Origin: Caldifarciminota bacterium
GTDB lineage: Bacteria; Hydrothermota; Tepidihabitantia; SM23-42
Direction of reading: 5' to 3'
Assembly (NCBI GenBank): GCA_027026255.1
Contig: JALVOT010000009.1
Location: 27,833 to 91,832 of the forward strand
DNA: 64,000 nucleotides
In this document: piece after piece, positions 26,105 through 35,859 of the stretch
Layout of the letters: every line of letters begins with the position of its first letter
Position numbering within the stretch: position 1 is the first letter of the stretch
The notes under the pieces: model-generated
The model's input: only the letters and a program-made list of their open reading frames with translations
Told to the model about the DNA's origin: nothing
Databases searched by the model: none
Position numbers and translations under genes: made by a program

Positions 26105-27583
26105 TTATGTCGCTTTTGCTGATAGAGGAAGGGTGATTATAAATTTACTTCCCTTCCCCGGTTTACTTTCCACCGTGATTTTTCCACCATGGGCTTCAAT
26201 AATATTCCGTGCAATCGCAAGGCCGAGACCGGTGCCGCCCTTTTTTGTTGTGTAGAATGGTGAGAAAATTTTTTTAAGTTCTTTGGGATTAATGCCGGGA
26301 CCATAATCTTGAACCTCAATAACCGCCTGATTGTCTTTAATATATGATTTGATTTCAATTGTTTGGCCGTCCTTGCTGACTTCACAGGCGTTATCCAGCA
26401 GATTGACGATCGCTGATTTTAGTTTATTGAGGTCTACATAACAGTAAAAATCTCCATCCTTGCGCTTAATCGTAATGTTCTTTTTTTTGTTTTGATGCTG
26501 CATCATTGAGATTACCGCTTCATTTATAATTTCTACAATGTGGTGGCGATTTCTTTTTGTCGGTGTGAACTGGGCAAAGTTTAAAAAATCGGTTACAATC
26601 TCATTGAGTCGAATCGTTTCATTAAGTGCCATAGCAATAAACGATGTCACCTTACCGCGGCGCATCGATTCATTTATCACCTCAAGGGCGCCCCGTATTG
26701 AGGCAAGGGGATTTCTGATTTCATGGGCAAGTGAACCACCCAGTTCAGCAAGAAGACGGGTCTGTTCGGCAATCCGTGATTTTTCTTCCAGCATTCTCAG
26801 CTCAGTAAGGTCCTGAAGCACACCAAGCCCTGCCCGGGAGTTGTATATCCGGGCACAGGAAAGGACATAGTAGCGTTTTGAAACCTTCAATTCAATCGAG
26901 GACCGGGCATCAGGTGTTCCTAAAAACTTCGCCAGATGAAGATGCACCATAGTGCGTAATTTTCCTTCGGGAATATTTGTGTAGATGATATCGCCGTTGC
27001 GATTTATCGTGATGATGCCCGAAGGGATATTTTTTATTATTTCTTCAGTGGTCAAGCGCAGCTGCCTCGCCTCTTCGGTGCCTTTTTGATATCTTGTCGA
27101 CAGTGCCCCGCTTAAGATTGATGTGAACATAAAGAGCAGGGCGAATATATAGAACCGATACATAACCATCTGTATAGCGGTGCCTGCGCCCTTTGTTTCA
27201 CACATAATCAGGACAAAATAGATAACCACCGAACTCAAGCCGATTATGTATGCCCCGGTTCGGAATAGATACATTGAGGCAAGTATTATGACGAGTATGA
27301 ATAACAGAGAAAACATACTTTCAACACCGCCGGTATAATGGATCATTGCGGCTATAAGAGCGAGGTCAGACAAAAAGAGGATGTAGAGCGTGAATGATTC
27401 TGATAACCATTTCTGAAGAAAGAGAAGGATGATTGCGATTGCGGATGATACAAGGATTATAAACCAGAATGGTAACGGGATATTATGGAATACCGGGTAC
27501 GAACTGAGGAGGATAAAACTGACAACCAAAGGATGCAGGATGATGAGTTCAGTAAGTTTACTGAACCGATCTGGACAGACCAT
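26105..27583 (-). CDS. Membrane sensor histidine kinase, PilS-like
   Basis: About six membrane helices occupy residues 15-160. They are followed by a PAS-like segment (near 188-210), the HisKA H-box LAHEIRNPLAS (near 288), and HATPase motifs NLLDNACEV, DYGPGI and GGTGLGLAIA. That architecture and the position directly after pilC match PilS, which controls pilin expression with PilR. No response regulator is present in the window. The ATG overlaps the stop of a four-codon frame that has its own GAGGAG site. Confidence 0.85.
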   Translation of the reverse strand: MVCPDRFSKLTELIILHPLVVSFILLSSYPVFHNIPLPFWFIILVSSAIAIILLFLQKWLSESFTLYILFLSDLALIAAMIHYTGGVESMFSLLFILVIILASMYLFRTGAYIIGLSSVVIYFVLIMCETKGAGTAIQMVMYRFYIFALLFMFTSILSGALSTRYQKGTEEARQLRLTTEEIIKNIPSGIITINRNGDIIYTNIPEGKLRTMVHLHLAKFLGTPDARSSIELKVSKRYYVLSCARIYNSRAGLGVLQDLTELRMLEEKSRIAEQTRLLAELGGSLAHEIRNPLASIRGALEVINESMRRGKVTSFIAMALNETIRLNEIVTDFLNFAQFTPTKRNRHHIVEIINEAVISMMQHQNKKKNITIKRKDGDFYCYVDLNKLKSAIVNLLDNACEVSKDGQTIEIKSYIKDNQAVIEVQDYGPGINPKELKKIFSPFYTTKKGGTGLGLAIARNIIEAHGGKITVESKPGKGSKFIITLPLSAKAT

Positions 27584-27637
27584 TAATCTTTTATCATCCT
27601 GCTCCTCATATTTTTTTGATTGCCTGAAGCCTATAGA

Positions 27638-28840
27638 TCAGCGAATTGTTCCTGCCAACTGGAAGATTGGCAGATACATTGAAACGACCAGAAAGCCGAC
27701 AATACCTCCTAAGAAGACCATTATTATCGGTTCCAGGGCACTGGTAAGGTTTTCAACCGCCTGATCCACTTCTGCATCGTAAAAGTCTGCAACCTTTGAG
27801 AGCATTTCATCCAGTCCACCTGATGCCTCACCGATGGCAATCATCTGGGTGACCATTGGCGGAAATACCGCGGTCTTGCTCAGAGGGTCAGCAATATTTT
27901 CACCACCTTTGATTGAGGTTCGGGCGCGCAGGATTGCATCTTCGACAACCCAGTTACCCGCACTCTTGGCTGTGATTTCCAGGGCATCGATGATTGGAAC
28001 ACCACTGGAGAGCAGGGTTGATAGGGTGCGGGAAAAACGGGCGATGGACTGTTTTCTGATTAAGTCGCCAAAGACCGGTAATTTTAATATTAAGGGATCA
28101 AGGGTTTTCGCCCCGGATTCGGTCTTGTGCCATCTTCGAATAATCGTGAACAGGGCAATCAATATGATGAGCATAGGGAGCGCCCACACCTTCATCAGGT
28201 TGGACAAAGCCATAACGAATCGGGTCATCGCCGGAAGTTCCGCACCCACGCCGTGGAACATCTTGGCAAAGACCGGAATAACAAAGAGCAGAAGGATTGC
28301 GATTGCTCCAATTGCAACCACCAGGATTATTGCAGGATAAATCATTGCACCACGGATTTTACGAATCAGGGCGGCGGTCTTCTCCAGATAATTGGCAAGC
28401 CTTACAAGAATTACATCAAGGGCACCACCGGTTTCACCGGATTCAACCATATTTACATAGAGATTATCAAAGACCTTGGGCTGCCGTCTCAGTGCATCGG
28501 CAAGGGAGAGTCCACCTTCAACATCACTCCGGACCTCACCCAGCACCCGACGCAGGGCAGCGCTTTCGGTCTGTTTGGCCAGAATCTCAAGACAGGTTAA
28601 TAGAGGTAATCCAGCATTGAGCATCGTCGAGAACTGTCGGGTAAATACGGCCAGGGCATGTCGGGAAACTCGGCCGCCAAAAAATGAAACACCCTTTTTC
28701 TCCTCTTTTATCTTTATTGAAGTCGGAATTATCTTTTTCTGTCTTAATGCCGCCACCACATCGGCCTGAGAACCCGCAGCAAGTTCTCCACTTGTTGAGG
28801 CCCCGGTGGCTGTTCTGCCTTTCCAAACAAATACAGGCAT
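27638..28840 (-). CDS. pilC: Type IV pilus inner-membrane platform protein PilC
   Basis: PilC anchors the PilB and PilT motors at the inner membrane. The 400-residue protein has two repeated T2SSF domains, each with a cytosolic helical bundle (FTRQFSTMLNAGLPL and FSRTLSTLLSSGVPI) followed by membrane helices. The N-terminus PVFVWKGR is typical. A strong AAGGAGG site precedes it, and pilT ends 10 nt upstream. Confidence 0.95.
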   Translation of the reverse strand: MPVFVWKGRTATGASTSGELAAGSQADVVAALRQKKIIPTSIKIKEEKKGVSFFGGRVSRHALAVFTRQFSTMLNAGLPLLTCLEILAKQTESAALRRVLGEVRSDVEGGLSLADALRRQPKVFDNLYVNMVESGETGGALDVILVRLANYLEKTAALIRKIRGAMIYPAIILVVAIGAIAILLLFVIPVFAKMFHGVGAELPAMTRFVMALSNLMKVWALPMLIILIALFTIIRRWHKTESGAKTLDPLILKLPVFGDLIRKQSIARFSRTLSTLLSSGVPIIDALEITAKSAGNWVVEDAILRARTSIKGGENIADPLSKTAVFPPMVTQMIAIGEASGGLDEMLSKVADFYDAEVDQAVENLTSALEPIIMVFLGGIVGFLVVSMYLPIFQLAGTIR

Positions 28841-28849
28841 TTTACCTCC

Positions 28850-29926
28850 TTATTTTAGGACTGGTGATTTTTGTTCAACCATATGTTCAAGCTCCTCAAC
28901 ATTAGGTGAATAATTAAATGCGGTCTCAAGGGTTATAAGCCGTCTTGAATAGAGTGTATAAAGTCCCTGGTTCATTGTCTGCATTCCATATTTCTGTCCG
29001 GATTGAATTGCCGAATAAATCTGGTGTTCTTTTTCATCCCGGATCAGGGCACGGATAGCAGGTGTTGCAATCATAACTTCGGCTGCGAGCACACGACCAC
29101 CACCAATTTTGGGCAGCAGCTGCTGGGTCACGACTCCTTCAATCACAAACGCAAGTTGTGCCCTGACCTGACCCTGCTGATGGGGAGGAAAAACATCAAT
29201 GATTCGATGCATCGATTCTGCAGCCGAGTTGGTGTGCAGGGTTGCCATAGTTAAATGCCCGGTTTCGGCTATTGTCAGGGTTGTAGCAATGGTCTCAGGG
29301 TCCCTCATTTCACCGACCATCACCACATCCGGGTCTTCTCGCAGGACATATTTTAAGGCATTGGCGAAGGATTTCGTATCGTTTCCTACCTGTCGCTGGT
29401 TTACAATTGCCTTTTTATGTCTGAAAAGATATTCAATTGGGTCTTCAACCGTAATAATATGGCACCTTCTGGTGTTGTTCACCTTATCAATAATTGCGGC
29501 AAGGGTTGTTGATTTACCGCAGCCGGTCGGTCCGGTGAGCAGAATCAATCCTTTGGGCCTTAATGCCAGCTGTTCGACCGCACGGGGAATACCGAGTTCC
29601 TTGAAACCCCGGATCTCAAAGGGGATTGTTCTTATCGCTGCGGCAGCACTTCCCCGCTGTAAAAAACAGTTACCCCGGAACCGGGATAGGCCGGCAATGC
29701 CGAATGAAAAATCTAATTCCCACTCCATCTCAAATTTTTTCTTTTGCTGGTCATTTAAAACACTGTAGACAAGATTCTGGATTAATTCCGGGGTCATTAT
29801 TTCGTAGTTTGTCGGAACCAATTCTCCATCGATACGGAACATCGGCGGTGCCCCGGTGGTAAGATGTAAGTCAGTAGAATTTCTCTGGACCATTTCTTCC
29901 AAAAGTTGTTTCATTGTAACCGGCAT
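28850..29926 (-). CDS. pilT: Type IV pilus retraction ATPase PilT
   Basis: PilT drives pilus depolymerisation and twitching. The 358-residue protein carries Walker A TGPTGCGKST, the Asp box ITVEDPIEYL, the Walker B-like GEMRDPETI and a His box with HTNSA. The C-terminal AIRALIRD corresponds to the AIRNLIRE motif needed for retraction in PilT, which separates it from PilB. An AAGGAGG site precedes the ATG. Confidence 0.95.
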   Translation of the reverse strand: MPVTMKQLLEEMVQRNSTDLHLTTGAPPMFRIDGELVPTNYEIMTPELIQNLVYSVLNDQQKKKFEMEWELDFSFGIAGLSRFRGNCFLQRGSAAAAIRTIPFEIRGFKELGIPRAVEQLALRPKGLILLTGPTGCGKSTTLAAIIDKVNNTRRCHIITVEDPIEYLFRHKKAIVNQRQVGNDTKSFANALKYVLREDPDVVMVGEMRDPETIATTLTIAETGHLTMATLHTNSAAESMHRIIDVFPPHQQGQVRAQLAFVIEGVVTQQLLPKIGGGRVLAAEVMIATPAIRALIRDEKEHQIYSAIQSGQKYGMQTMNQGLYTLYSRRLITLETAFNYSPNVEELEHMVEQKSPVLK

Positions 29927-29957
29927 TTTACCTCCTTTTAATAAAAATTACTAATAA

Positions 29958-31676
29958 TTAAAATGATGAAGTCTCCCTTAATAACTCTTCAATGGTTGTA
30001 ACACCTTTTTTAATTTTATCGATTCCATCATTTCTCAATGTCTTCATACCTTCTTTTTTTGCCTGCCGGGCAATTTTATCAGAGGTTTCGCCCTGCAAAA
30101 TCATCGCCCTCAATTCCGGAGATATCGGCATCACTTCGTAAAGCCCGATCCTCCCTTTATATCCGGTTTCGCTGCAATGGGAACAGCCCTTGCCTTTATA
30201 GACCATACCATCAGGAAATGTCTCTTCAGGTATTCCCGCTTCTTCCAGCAGTTTGGGGTCCACCTTGATTTTCTCTTTACATTTGGGACAGATGCGGCGC
30301 ACAAGACGCTGGGCCTGAATCAGAACCAGGGCGCTGGCAACGAGATAGGGGGGTATGCCGATATCAATTAGACGGTTAATGGTGGTCGGTGCATCATTCG
30401 TATGGATTGTGGAGAATACCAGGTGTCCGGTGAGTGCAGCCCGAATCGCAATCTCAGCAGTTTCAGAATCACGGATTTCACCTACAAGGATGATATTGGG
30501 TGCCTGCCGCAGGAACGCCCTCAGCGCCGTAGCAAAGGTCAATCCAATCTCTTCATGGACCTGGATCTGATTTATACCGTGAATATTATACTCAACCGGA
30601 TCCTCAATCGTCATTATCTGTCGATCCGGTTTATTCAATTTTGCCAATGTTGAATAGAGGGTGGTGGTCTTTCCTGAACCGGTTGGTCCGGTTATCAAAA
30701 TGATACCATAAGGGCTTTCAATCGCCCGGGAATATTTTTTCAGTGCCTCATCCGAAAAACCGAGTTTTGTTAAATCAAGCATCAACGAGGAGCGGTCAAG
30801 GATTCGCATCACCACCTTTTCTCCATAAAGCGTCGGAATCACTGAGACACGAAGGTCAATCATTTTATCGCCCACCATTATATTGATTCTTCCATCCTGA
30901 CAGAGGCGGTGTTCGGCGATATCCATCTTTGCCATTAACTTTAATCGGGTGATAATACCCGCCTTAAGATTGAATGGCGGGGACTGTTGTTCCCTTAAAA
31001 CCCCATCAACTCTGAATCTTACCCTTACCTGCCTTTCGTAGGGTTCAATATGGATATCCGATGCCCCTTTCTGCACCGCATCTGCAATATAGAAGTTAAC
31101 CAATCGGATAACCGGTCCACCCTCGGCATCAGCGCGCAGTTTGTTTTCTTCGACCTCCTGTTCATATCCGGTCTCAAGCAGTTCTAAATCTTCAATCCCC
31201 AATTCCTTTGCACCCGGGGTTACCTCTTCTTTAACTTCTGTGATACCCTTTTCCATTTTATAATAGCGGTCCAGTGCTTCTCTGATACTCGATTCTGAGG
31301 CAAGAACCGGATTGATTTCCATTCCGGTGATGAACCGTAAATCCTCAATTGCACTGATGTCGGTTGGGTCCACCATTGCTACTGTAAGATATCTCCCTTT
31401 TCGATTAATCGGCAGAACCTCATAATGATATGCCTTGGATGCCGGAATCAACTTCAAAACATCCTCAGAGGGAATAATATAGTCGAGGTCAATGACTTCC
31501 ATTCTGTAAAGATTACTCAGGTGGGCAAGCAGTTTATTCTCGGGAATCAGTTCAAGACGATTCAGGACACTGATAAGACGCTGACCGGTCTCCCTCTTCT
31601 CCTGAACCGCCTGACGCAGTTGTTTTTCGGTTAGAAGACCATTCTTAACTAAATAACTACCAAGTTTTTCTTCCAT
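29958..31676 (-). CDS. pilB: PilB/GspE-type assembly ATPase (second copy)
   Basis: This is a type IV pilus or type II secretion extension motor. The 572-residue protein has an N-terminal GspE_N domain (about 1-140), the ATPase core with Walker A TGPTGSGKTT and GEIRDSETAE, and a tetracysteine zinc module (CPKC and CSHC pairs). Its start overlaps the stop of a paralogous ATPase as TAATG. Two PilB-type genes in tandem are unusual; they may power distinct machines or act together. Confidence 0.93.
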   Translation of the reverse strand: MEEKLGSYLVKNGLLTEKQLRQAVQEKRETGQRLISVLNRLELIPENKLLAHLSNLYRMEVIDLDYIIPSEDVLKLIPASKAYHYEVLPINRKGRYLTVAMVDPTDISAIEDLRFITGMEINPVLASESSIREALDRYYKMEKGITEVKEEVTPGAKELGIEDLELLETGYEQEVEENKLRADAEGGPVIRLVNFYIADAVQKGASDIHIEPYERQVRVRFRVDGVLREQQSPPFNLKAGIITRLKLMAKMDIAEHRLCQDGRINIMVGDKMIDLRVSVIPTLYGEKVVMRILDRSSLMLDLTKLGFSDEALKKYSRAIESPYGIILITGPTGSGKTTTLYSTLAKLNKPDRQIMTIEDPVEYNIHGINQIQVHEEIGLTFATALRAFLRQAPNIILVGEIRDSETAEIAIRAALTGHLVFSTIHTNDAPTTINRLIDIGIPPYLVASALVLIQAQRLVRRICPKCKEKIKVDPKLLEEAGIPEETFPDGMVYKGKGCSHCSETGYKGRIGLYEVMPISPELRAMILQGETSDKIARQAKKEGMKTLRNDGIDKIKKGVTTIEELLRETSSF

Positions 31677-33391
31677 TATTCCACCTTTGTTTCCCGAATT
31701 ACTTCTTCAATTGTTGTAACTCCCTGTTCTAATTTGTGTAATGCCGAATCCCTGAGGGTGAGCATCCCTTCTTCAACTGCGGCCTTTTCGATTTCTCCAG
31801 TCGGTGCCTTTTTAAGGATCAACTCACGAATGCGTGAGGTAACCAGCATCGTTTCAAAGACTCCGATTCTGCCTTTATATCCGGTCCCCCGACATTCATT
31901 ACAGCCTTCACCCTTAAATAAGGGGAAATTAATCTTTTCAGGGTCAAGCCCCGCATCCATCAATACCTCGGGAGGGTATTTCATTTCTTTTCGGCATTTA
32001 TTACAGATTTTCCGCAAAAGTCTCTGGGATTCTACCGCGAGCAGGGTTGAGGCGATCAAGAACGGTTCAACATCCATATTTACAAGTCGGGTGATGGTTG
32101 CAGCGGCGGAGTTTGTATGAACCGTGGATAAGACAAGGTGGCCGGTCAGAGAGGCGCGGATTGATATTTCCGCAGTCTCTAAATCCCGAATTTCACCGAC
32201 CATAATAATATTCGGGTCCTGACGCAGATAGGAACGGAGTGCAGAAGCAAATGTGAGTCCGATCTTTTCGTTCACCTGTAGTTGATTGATTCCCATCAAT
32301 GAATATTCAATCGGGTCCTCCGCGGTAATGATATTCAGACCGGGGTCGTTAAGTTCGGTGAGGGCGGAATAGAGGGTGGTGGTCTTTCCTGAACCGGTTG
32401 GCCCGGTAACAAGCACGATACCATAAGGGGTCTTTATCGCCCGACGGAAATTCTTCAGGGTTTCAGATTCAAATCCCAGGAGGTCAAGGTTTAACTGGAC
32501 TGTTGAACGGTCCAATATTCTCAAGGCAACCTTTTCGCCGAAGAGGGTGGGGACGGTTGATACACGAATATCAATAATTTTGTTATGAACCCGTGCCTTT
32601 ATCCTGCCGTCCTGGGGTAACCGTTTTTCCTCGACCTTGAGTTTAGCCATTACCTTTAAGACCGTGGCTAATGCCCGGTTCATTTTCTTCGGCGGTTTCA
32701 TTATTTCGTGAAGTATTCCGTCAATTCTGTAGCGCACCCTCATATCTTTTTCATAGGGTTCGATATGGACATCGGATACATTCAGATCAACCGCATCGGT
32801 GATTATTTTACTTGCCAGTTTTAAGGCAGGGCCACTATCCCGATTATCAACAACCTCAGAAAGGTCTTCTTCTCCCCTGCGTTCGCTGATATCGGGCTCA
32901 TCCATAACCTTTACTTTCTGCTCACCGGCTTCAGTCATTTCGATTTCATACATTACATCAGAGAGTAATTTCTGGATATTATAATGTTCCTGGATTATTT
33001 TAAGTATTGCTTCATCTGAGGCAACGACCGGTTCTATCTCAAAGCCGGTAGCAAACTGAATATCCTCGATCGCCGCCACATCTCCAGGATTGAGCATTGC
33101 CAGGGTAAGCTTTCGACCAAAACGCGAGACCGGAACCACAAGGTATTTTCCAGCAAGGTCAGACGGAATTAATTTTAATATTGAATCATCGATTTTTTTC
33201 CCTTTTAAATCAACTGCTTTTACACCAAAGTGTTTTGAAAGGGCCTTTAATAAATCTTCTTCTTTGATAAAACCCATACGGACCAGGGTCGCTCCAAGCT
33301 TGGTGCCGTCTTTTTTTTGTTCTTCTAAAGCCTGGGTAAGCATGTCTTCAGAAATCATTCCCTGTTTAATCAATATCTCACCTAACTTCAT
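31676..33391 (-). CDS. pilB: PilB/GspE-type assembly ATPase (first copy)
   Basis: The domain order is the same as in its neighbour: GspE_N beginning MKLGEILIKQGMIS, ATPase core with TGPTGSGKTT and GEIRDLETAE, and CNKC/CNEC zinc pairs. It heads the pilus operon. The frame is open to 33421, but the -10 box lies at 33401-33406, so the ATG at 33391 is the start and the mRNA is leaderless or nearly so. Confidence 0.93.
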   Translation of the reverse strand: MKLGEILIKQGMISEDMLTQALEEQKKDGTKLGATLVRMGFIKEEDLLKALSKHFGVKAVDLKGKKIDDSILKLIPSDLAGKYLVVPVSRFGRKLTLAMLNPGDVAAIEDIQFATGFEIEPVVASDEAILKIIQEHYNIQKLLSDVMYEIEMTEAGEQKVKVMDEPDISERRGEEDLSEVVDNRDSGPALKLASKIITDAVDLNVSDVHIEPYEKDMRVRYRIDGILHEIMKPPKKMNRALATVLKVMAKLKVEEKRLPQDGRIKARVHNKIIDIRVSTVPTLFGEKVALRILDRSTVQLNLDLLGFESETLKNFRRAIKTPYGIVLVTGPTGSGKTTTLYSALTELNDPGLNIITAEDPIEYSLMGINQLQVNEKIGLTFASALRSYLRQDPNIIMVGEIRDLETAEISIRASLTGHLVLSTVHTNSAAATITRLVNMDVEPFLIASTLLAVESQRLLRKICNKCRKEMKYPPEVLMDAGLDPEKINFPLFKGEGCNECRGTGYKGRIGVFETMLVTSRIRELILKKAPTGEIEKAAVEEGMLTLRDSALHKLEQGVTTIEEVIRETKVE

Positions 33392-33400
33392 AACAGTAAT

Positions 33401-33428
33401 ATAATACCAATAATTTTTCAATTGTCAA
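33401..33428 (-). promoter_or_regulatory. Promoter of the pilus operon
   Basis: TTGACA (33423-33428), 16-nt spacer, TATTAT (33401-33406) on the minus strand, with the ATG after 9 nt. Confidence 0.7.
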
Positions 33429-33479
33429 GAGGGAAGTTTTTTAAGCGTTACCCTGTCTGTATATATCTCGATTCAGCTA

Positions 33480-33507
33480 TTGACTTATTGGTCAATATTT
33501 CTATAAT
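33480..33507 (+). promoter_or_regulatory. Leaderless promoter of the YfiM-like gene
   Basis: TTGACT (33480-33485), 16-nt spacer, TATAAT (33502-33507), then 7 nt to the ATG at 33515. An upstream in-frame ATG at 33506 overlaps the -10 box and is excluded. Confidence 0.75.
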
Positions 33508-33514
33508 GGAAGCG

Positions 33515-33883
33515 ATGATATCGATATTTTCGCTGCTTTTGCTGTCTGCCGGACCGGATACCGGTATCTTTGCTCCAGATACTACTATCTCAAATGACAG
33601 CCTCAGGATAAAAAAGGTGATTTACCGGGACCCCTGGATTTCTCCGGATAAGTTTCTGCACTTTTCCGCCTGTACGGCGATTCCCGGTCTTACCTACCAT
33701 CTTTATGTCTGTCGTTTAAAAAGGGATGAACACTTAGGCCGTGTCTATGCGGTTTCCCTTACTGCAGTCATCGGTCTGGGTAAGGAACTTTACGACAAAA
33801 AAAGAAAAGGTCAGTTTTCCTGGCGCGACCTCTGCTGGGATGGCCTGGGACTCCTGGCCGGCTATTTTATCTTTATCTATTAA
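33515..33883 (+). CDS. YfiM/DUF2279-like small exported or membrane protein
   Basis: The 122-residue product starts with a hydrophobic signal-like segment. It then carries DPWISPDKFLHFSACTAIPG and GLGKELYDKKRKGQFSWRDL, the conserved pattern of YfiM-like proteins (DKxxHF followed by GxxKExxD and SxxDLxxDxxG). The function of the family is unknown. The promoter fixes the start at 33515, so the longer open frame beginning at 33422 is not used. The 3' end overlaps the convergent serine hydrolase gene by 11 nt. Confidence 0.7.
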   Translation: MISIFSLLLLSAGPDTGIFAPDTTISNDSLRIKKVIYRDPWISPDKFLHFSACTAIPGLTYHLYVCRLKRDEHLGRVYAVSLTAVIGLGKELYDKKRKGQFSWRDLCWDGLGLLAGYFIFIY

Positions 33884-34940
33884 CAAAACCCATAATTTTG
33901 CTTATCATCTGCACCAGCTTCGCTCTGACCGGCTTCATTATATTCAATTTTACCTCAGGATGAACCGCATTGGTAAGAAGTATAATTATCAGGTTTCTTC
34001 CGGGAACGGCAAGCAGCATTGTCCCGGTGAAGCCGGTATGACCGAAGCTGTTTTTTGGAAGGTGACCGGGAAAAGGGTCAATAACCCAGCCCAGCCCTCT
34101 TTTTTCTTTACCCCTGGTATGGGGTTGAATCATTTTATTGAGCCGGAGACGATTTACGAGTTCGCCCTTAAGATAGGCGCGCATCAATTTTGCGAGGTCT
34201 AAAACATTTGAAAAAAGTCCGGCGTTACCGGCTACACCTTCAAAACAGTAATATGCATTACCGTCGTGCACCTCTCCTGTAATCAAATAATCGCGCCAGG
34301 CAATCTTTCCGGTATCACCATATTTCCGGGCAAGCATTTTTTCATAAAGGTTTCCCATCTCTGTGGGGGCGATGTTATTTTTATTCTGCGGATTAAAACC
34401 GGTATTTTGCAATCCGATCTTTTTTACAACCTTTTTCTCAAAGAACCGGTTGAGTTTCTCTCCGGTGATATTTTCGATAATCTTTCCCAGGATGATATAA
34501 CCAAGACAGGAATAAATAACACGCTTTAAACCGGTATTCACCCGGGCAAGATAATTCCAGCGTTCTTTACGGCTTAACAGATATAACGGAAACCAACCGG
34601 GTAAACCTGTAGTATGTATCAAGAGTTCTTTTATTATCTTATCGCCGTTTAATCCAGCCTTGAATTCCGGAATGAATTTTGCAATCTTATCATCAAAATG
34701 GATGAGATTTTCTTCATATAACATCGTTATCAAGGTTGCGGTGCATATCGGTTTGGTCAGCGATGCAAGGTCAAAAATCATATCTTTCGTCATCGGTTTA
34801 TGTAGGGGAATAACCCGGGAATTACCATAGGATTCAAAAAAATATGTCTTTTCCATATCACCGACCCAGCATACCGCACCGGGGAATCTCTTTTTAGCCA
34901 CACCCTCCTTTAAAAAATTTTCCACCTTCTTAAATGGCAT
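33873..34940 (-). CDS. Beta-lactamase-family serine hydrolase, AmiE/YbbE-like
   Basis: The fold is that of class C beta-lactamases/PBP4*. SxxK lies in ASLTKP (near residue 60), a tyrosine motif in YSCLGY (near 144) and HTG in FGHTGF (near 300). The phrase GEVHDGNAYY followed by GVAGNAGLFS matches the Bacillus AmiE (YbbE) branch, reported as an N-acetylmuramyl-L-alanine amidase. No signal peptide is visible. As last gene after namZ, murU-like and amgK-like genes it would strip peptides from muropeptides. Confidence 0.8.
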   Translation of the reverse strand: MPFKKVENFLKEGVAKKRFPGAVCWVGDMEKTYFFESYGNSRVIPLHKPMTKDMIFDLASLTKPICTATLITMLYEENLIHFDDKIAKFIPEFKAGLNGDKIIKELLIHTTGLPGWFPLYLLSRKERWNYLARVNTGLKRVIYSCLGYIILGKIIENITGEKLNRFFEKKVVKKIGLQNTGFNPQNKNNIAPTEMGNLYEKMLARKYGDTGKIAWRDYLITGEVHDGNAYYCFEGVAGNAGLFSNVLDLAKLMRAYLKGELVNRLRLNKMIQPHTRGKEKRGLGWVIDPFPGHLPKNSFGHTGFTGTMLLAVPGRNLIIILLTNAVHPEVKLNIMKPVRAKLVQMISKIMGFVNR

Positions 34941-35859
34941 TCAGGTCGATTCCCCTTAAAAGGTTTAAAAATTTTTTATACGGGGTTGATTTCAGGTCCC
35001 TTATCAATATGCGCAGTCCGGCAGGAATGAATTGTTTGAACCAACTCTTTTTTTTATTGAGGGCGAGATTCGCATAAGCACCAAGTGCCTGCATAATACG
35101 CTGGAGAGCGCAGTATTGATACATACGGATGAAATCCAACCTTTGATAATTCATATCCCGGGATGCTAAACATCTAAGGTAGTAATCGAAGAGTTCAAGT
35201 TCCTGTTTGGGGGTGAGAGAAACATAGGGGTCTTTTAAGAGTGATGCCAGGTCATAGCCGAGCGGACCGTGCCGTGCCGATTGAAAATCGATAATCCTGA
35301 TTTTTTTCTGTTTAATAAAAATATTGGTCGATTGATAATCACGATGCATCAGAAAATCACCCATCGATTTTATTGTATGCAGCATAATGCGTGCGATATC
35401 TTCAAGTTCCGGGTAGATGGGTTTAATACAGCGATCATCAAGATGACAGAATTGTTTAAGAAAAAAATTTTCAAAATATTCCTGTTCCCATCTTATATGT
35501 TCTGCATCATAATGGAGTTCAGTCGGGGCATCGGGATGTGCATCAATCTGGAATTTAATCAGTTCATCTATCGCCTGATGATAATAGTCAAGCCGGCACT
35601 CTTTATTGAATATCTTATAGAGTGAATCCCGGCCCAAATCCTCAACTCCAGCCACCCGCTGGTTGATATCATACCAGTAGAGTTCAGGAACTGCAACCCT
35701 GTTTTTAATAAGATGCTGCTGCAGTTCGATATATCTATCAATGTTTTCGTCCTGGATAAGTATAAATGTCTTTTTACCCTGGCGACAACGCAGGAACCGG
35801 CGGTCTGAACCGCCGCTATTTATCTCTTCCATAACTTCAAATTTCCGGTTATTCAGCAT
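34930..35859 (-). CDS. amgK: AmgK-like sugar kinase (aminoglycoside phosphotransferase fold)
   Basis: AmgK phosphorylates N-acetylmuramate and GlcNAc at the anomeric position. The 309-residue protein has the APH/choline-kinase fold with catalytic loop LMHRDYQSTNIFI (near 196) and metal site IIDFQSARHGPLGYDLASL (near 214). The pairing with a MurU-like nucleotidyltransferase, whose 3' end overlaps its start by 7 nt, is the classic AmgK/MurU arrangement. A kinase for another sugar remains possible. Confidence 0.75.
   Translation of the reverse strand: MLNNRKFEVMEEINSGGSDRRFLRCRQGKKTFILIQDENIDRYIELQQHLIKNRVAVPELYWYDINQRVAGVEDLGRDSLYKIFNKECRLDYYHQAIDELIKFQIDAHPDAPTELHYDAEHIRWEQEYFENFFLKQFCHLDDRCIKPIYPELEDIARIMLHTIKSMGDFLMHRDYQSTNIFIKQKKIRIIDFQSARHGPLGYDLASLLKDPYVSLTPKQELELFDYYLRCLASRDMNYQRLDFIRMYQYCALQRIMQALGAYANLALNKKKSWFKQFIPAGLRILIRDLKSTPYKKFLNLLRGIDLNAI

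Noticed and set aside
28127-28600. 157-codon plus-strand frame opposite pilC
   Set aside because: It is antisense to a well-supported gene, with low-quality composition and no start signals.
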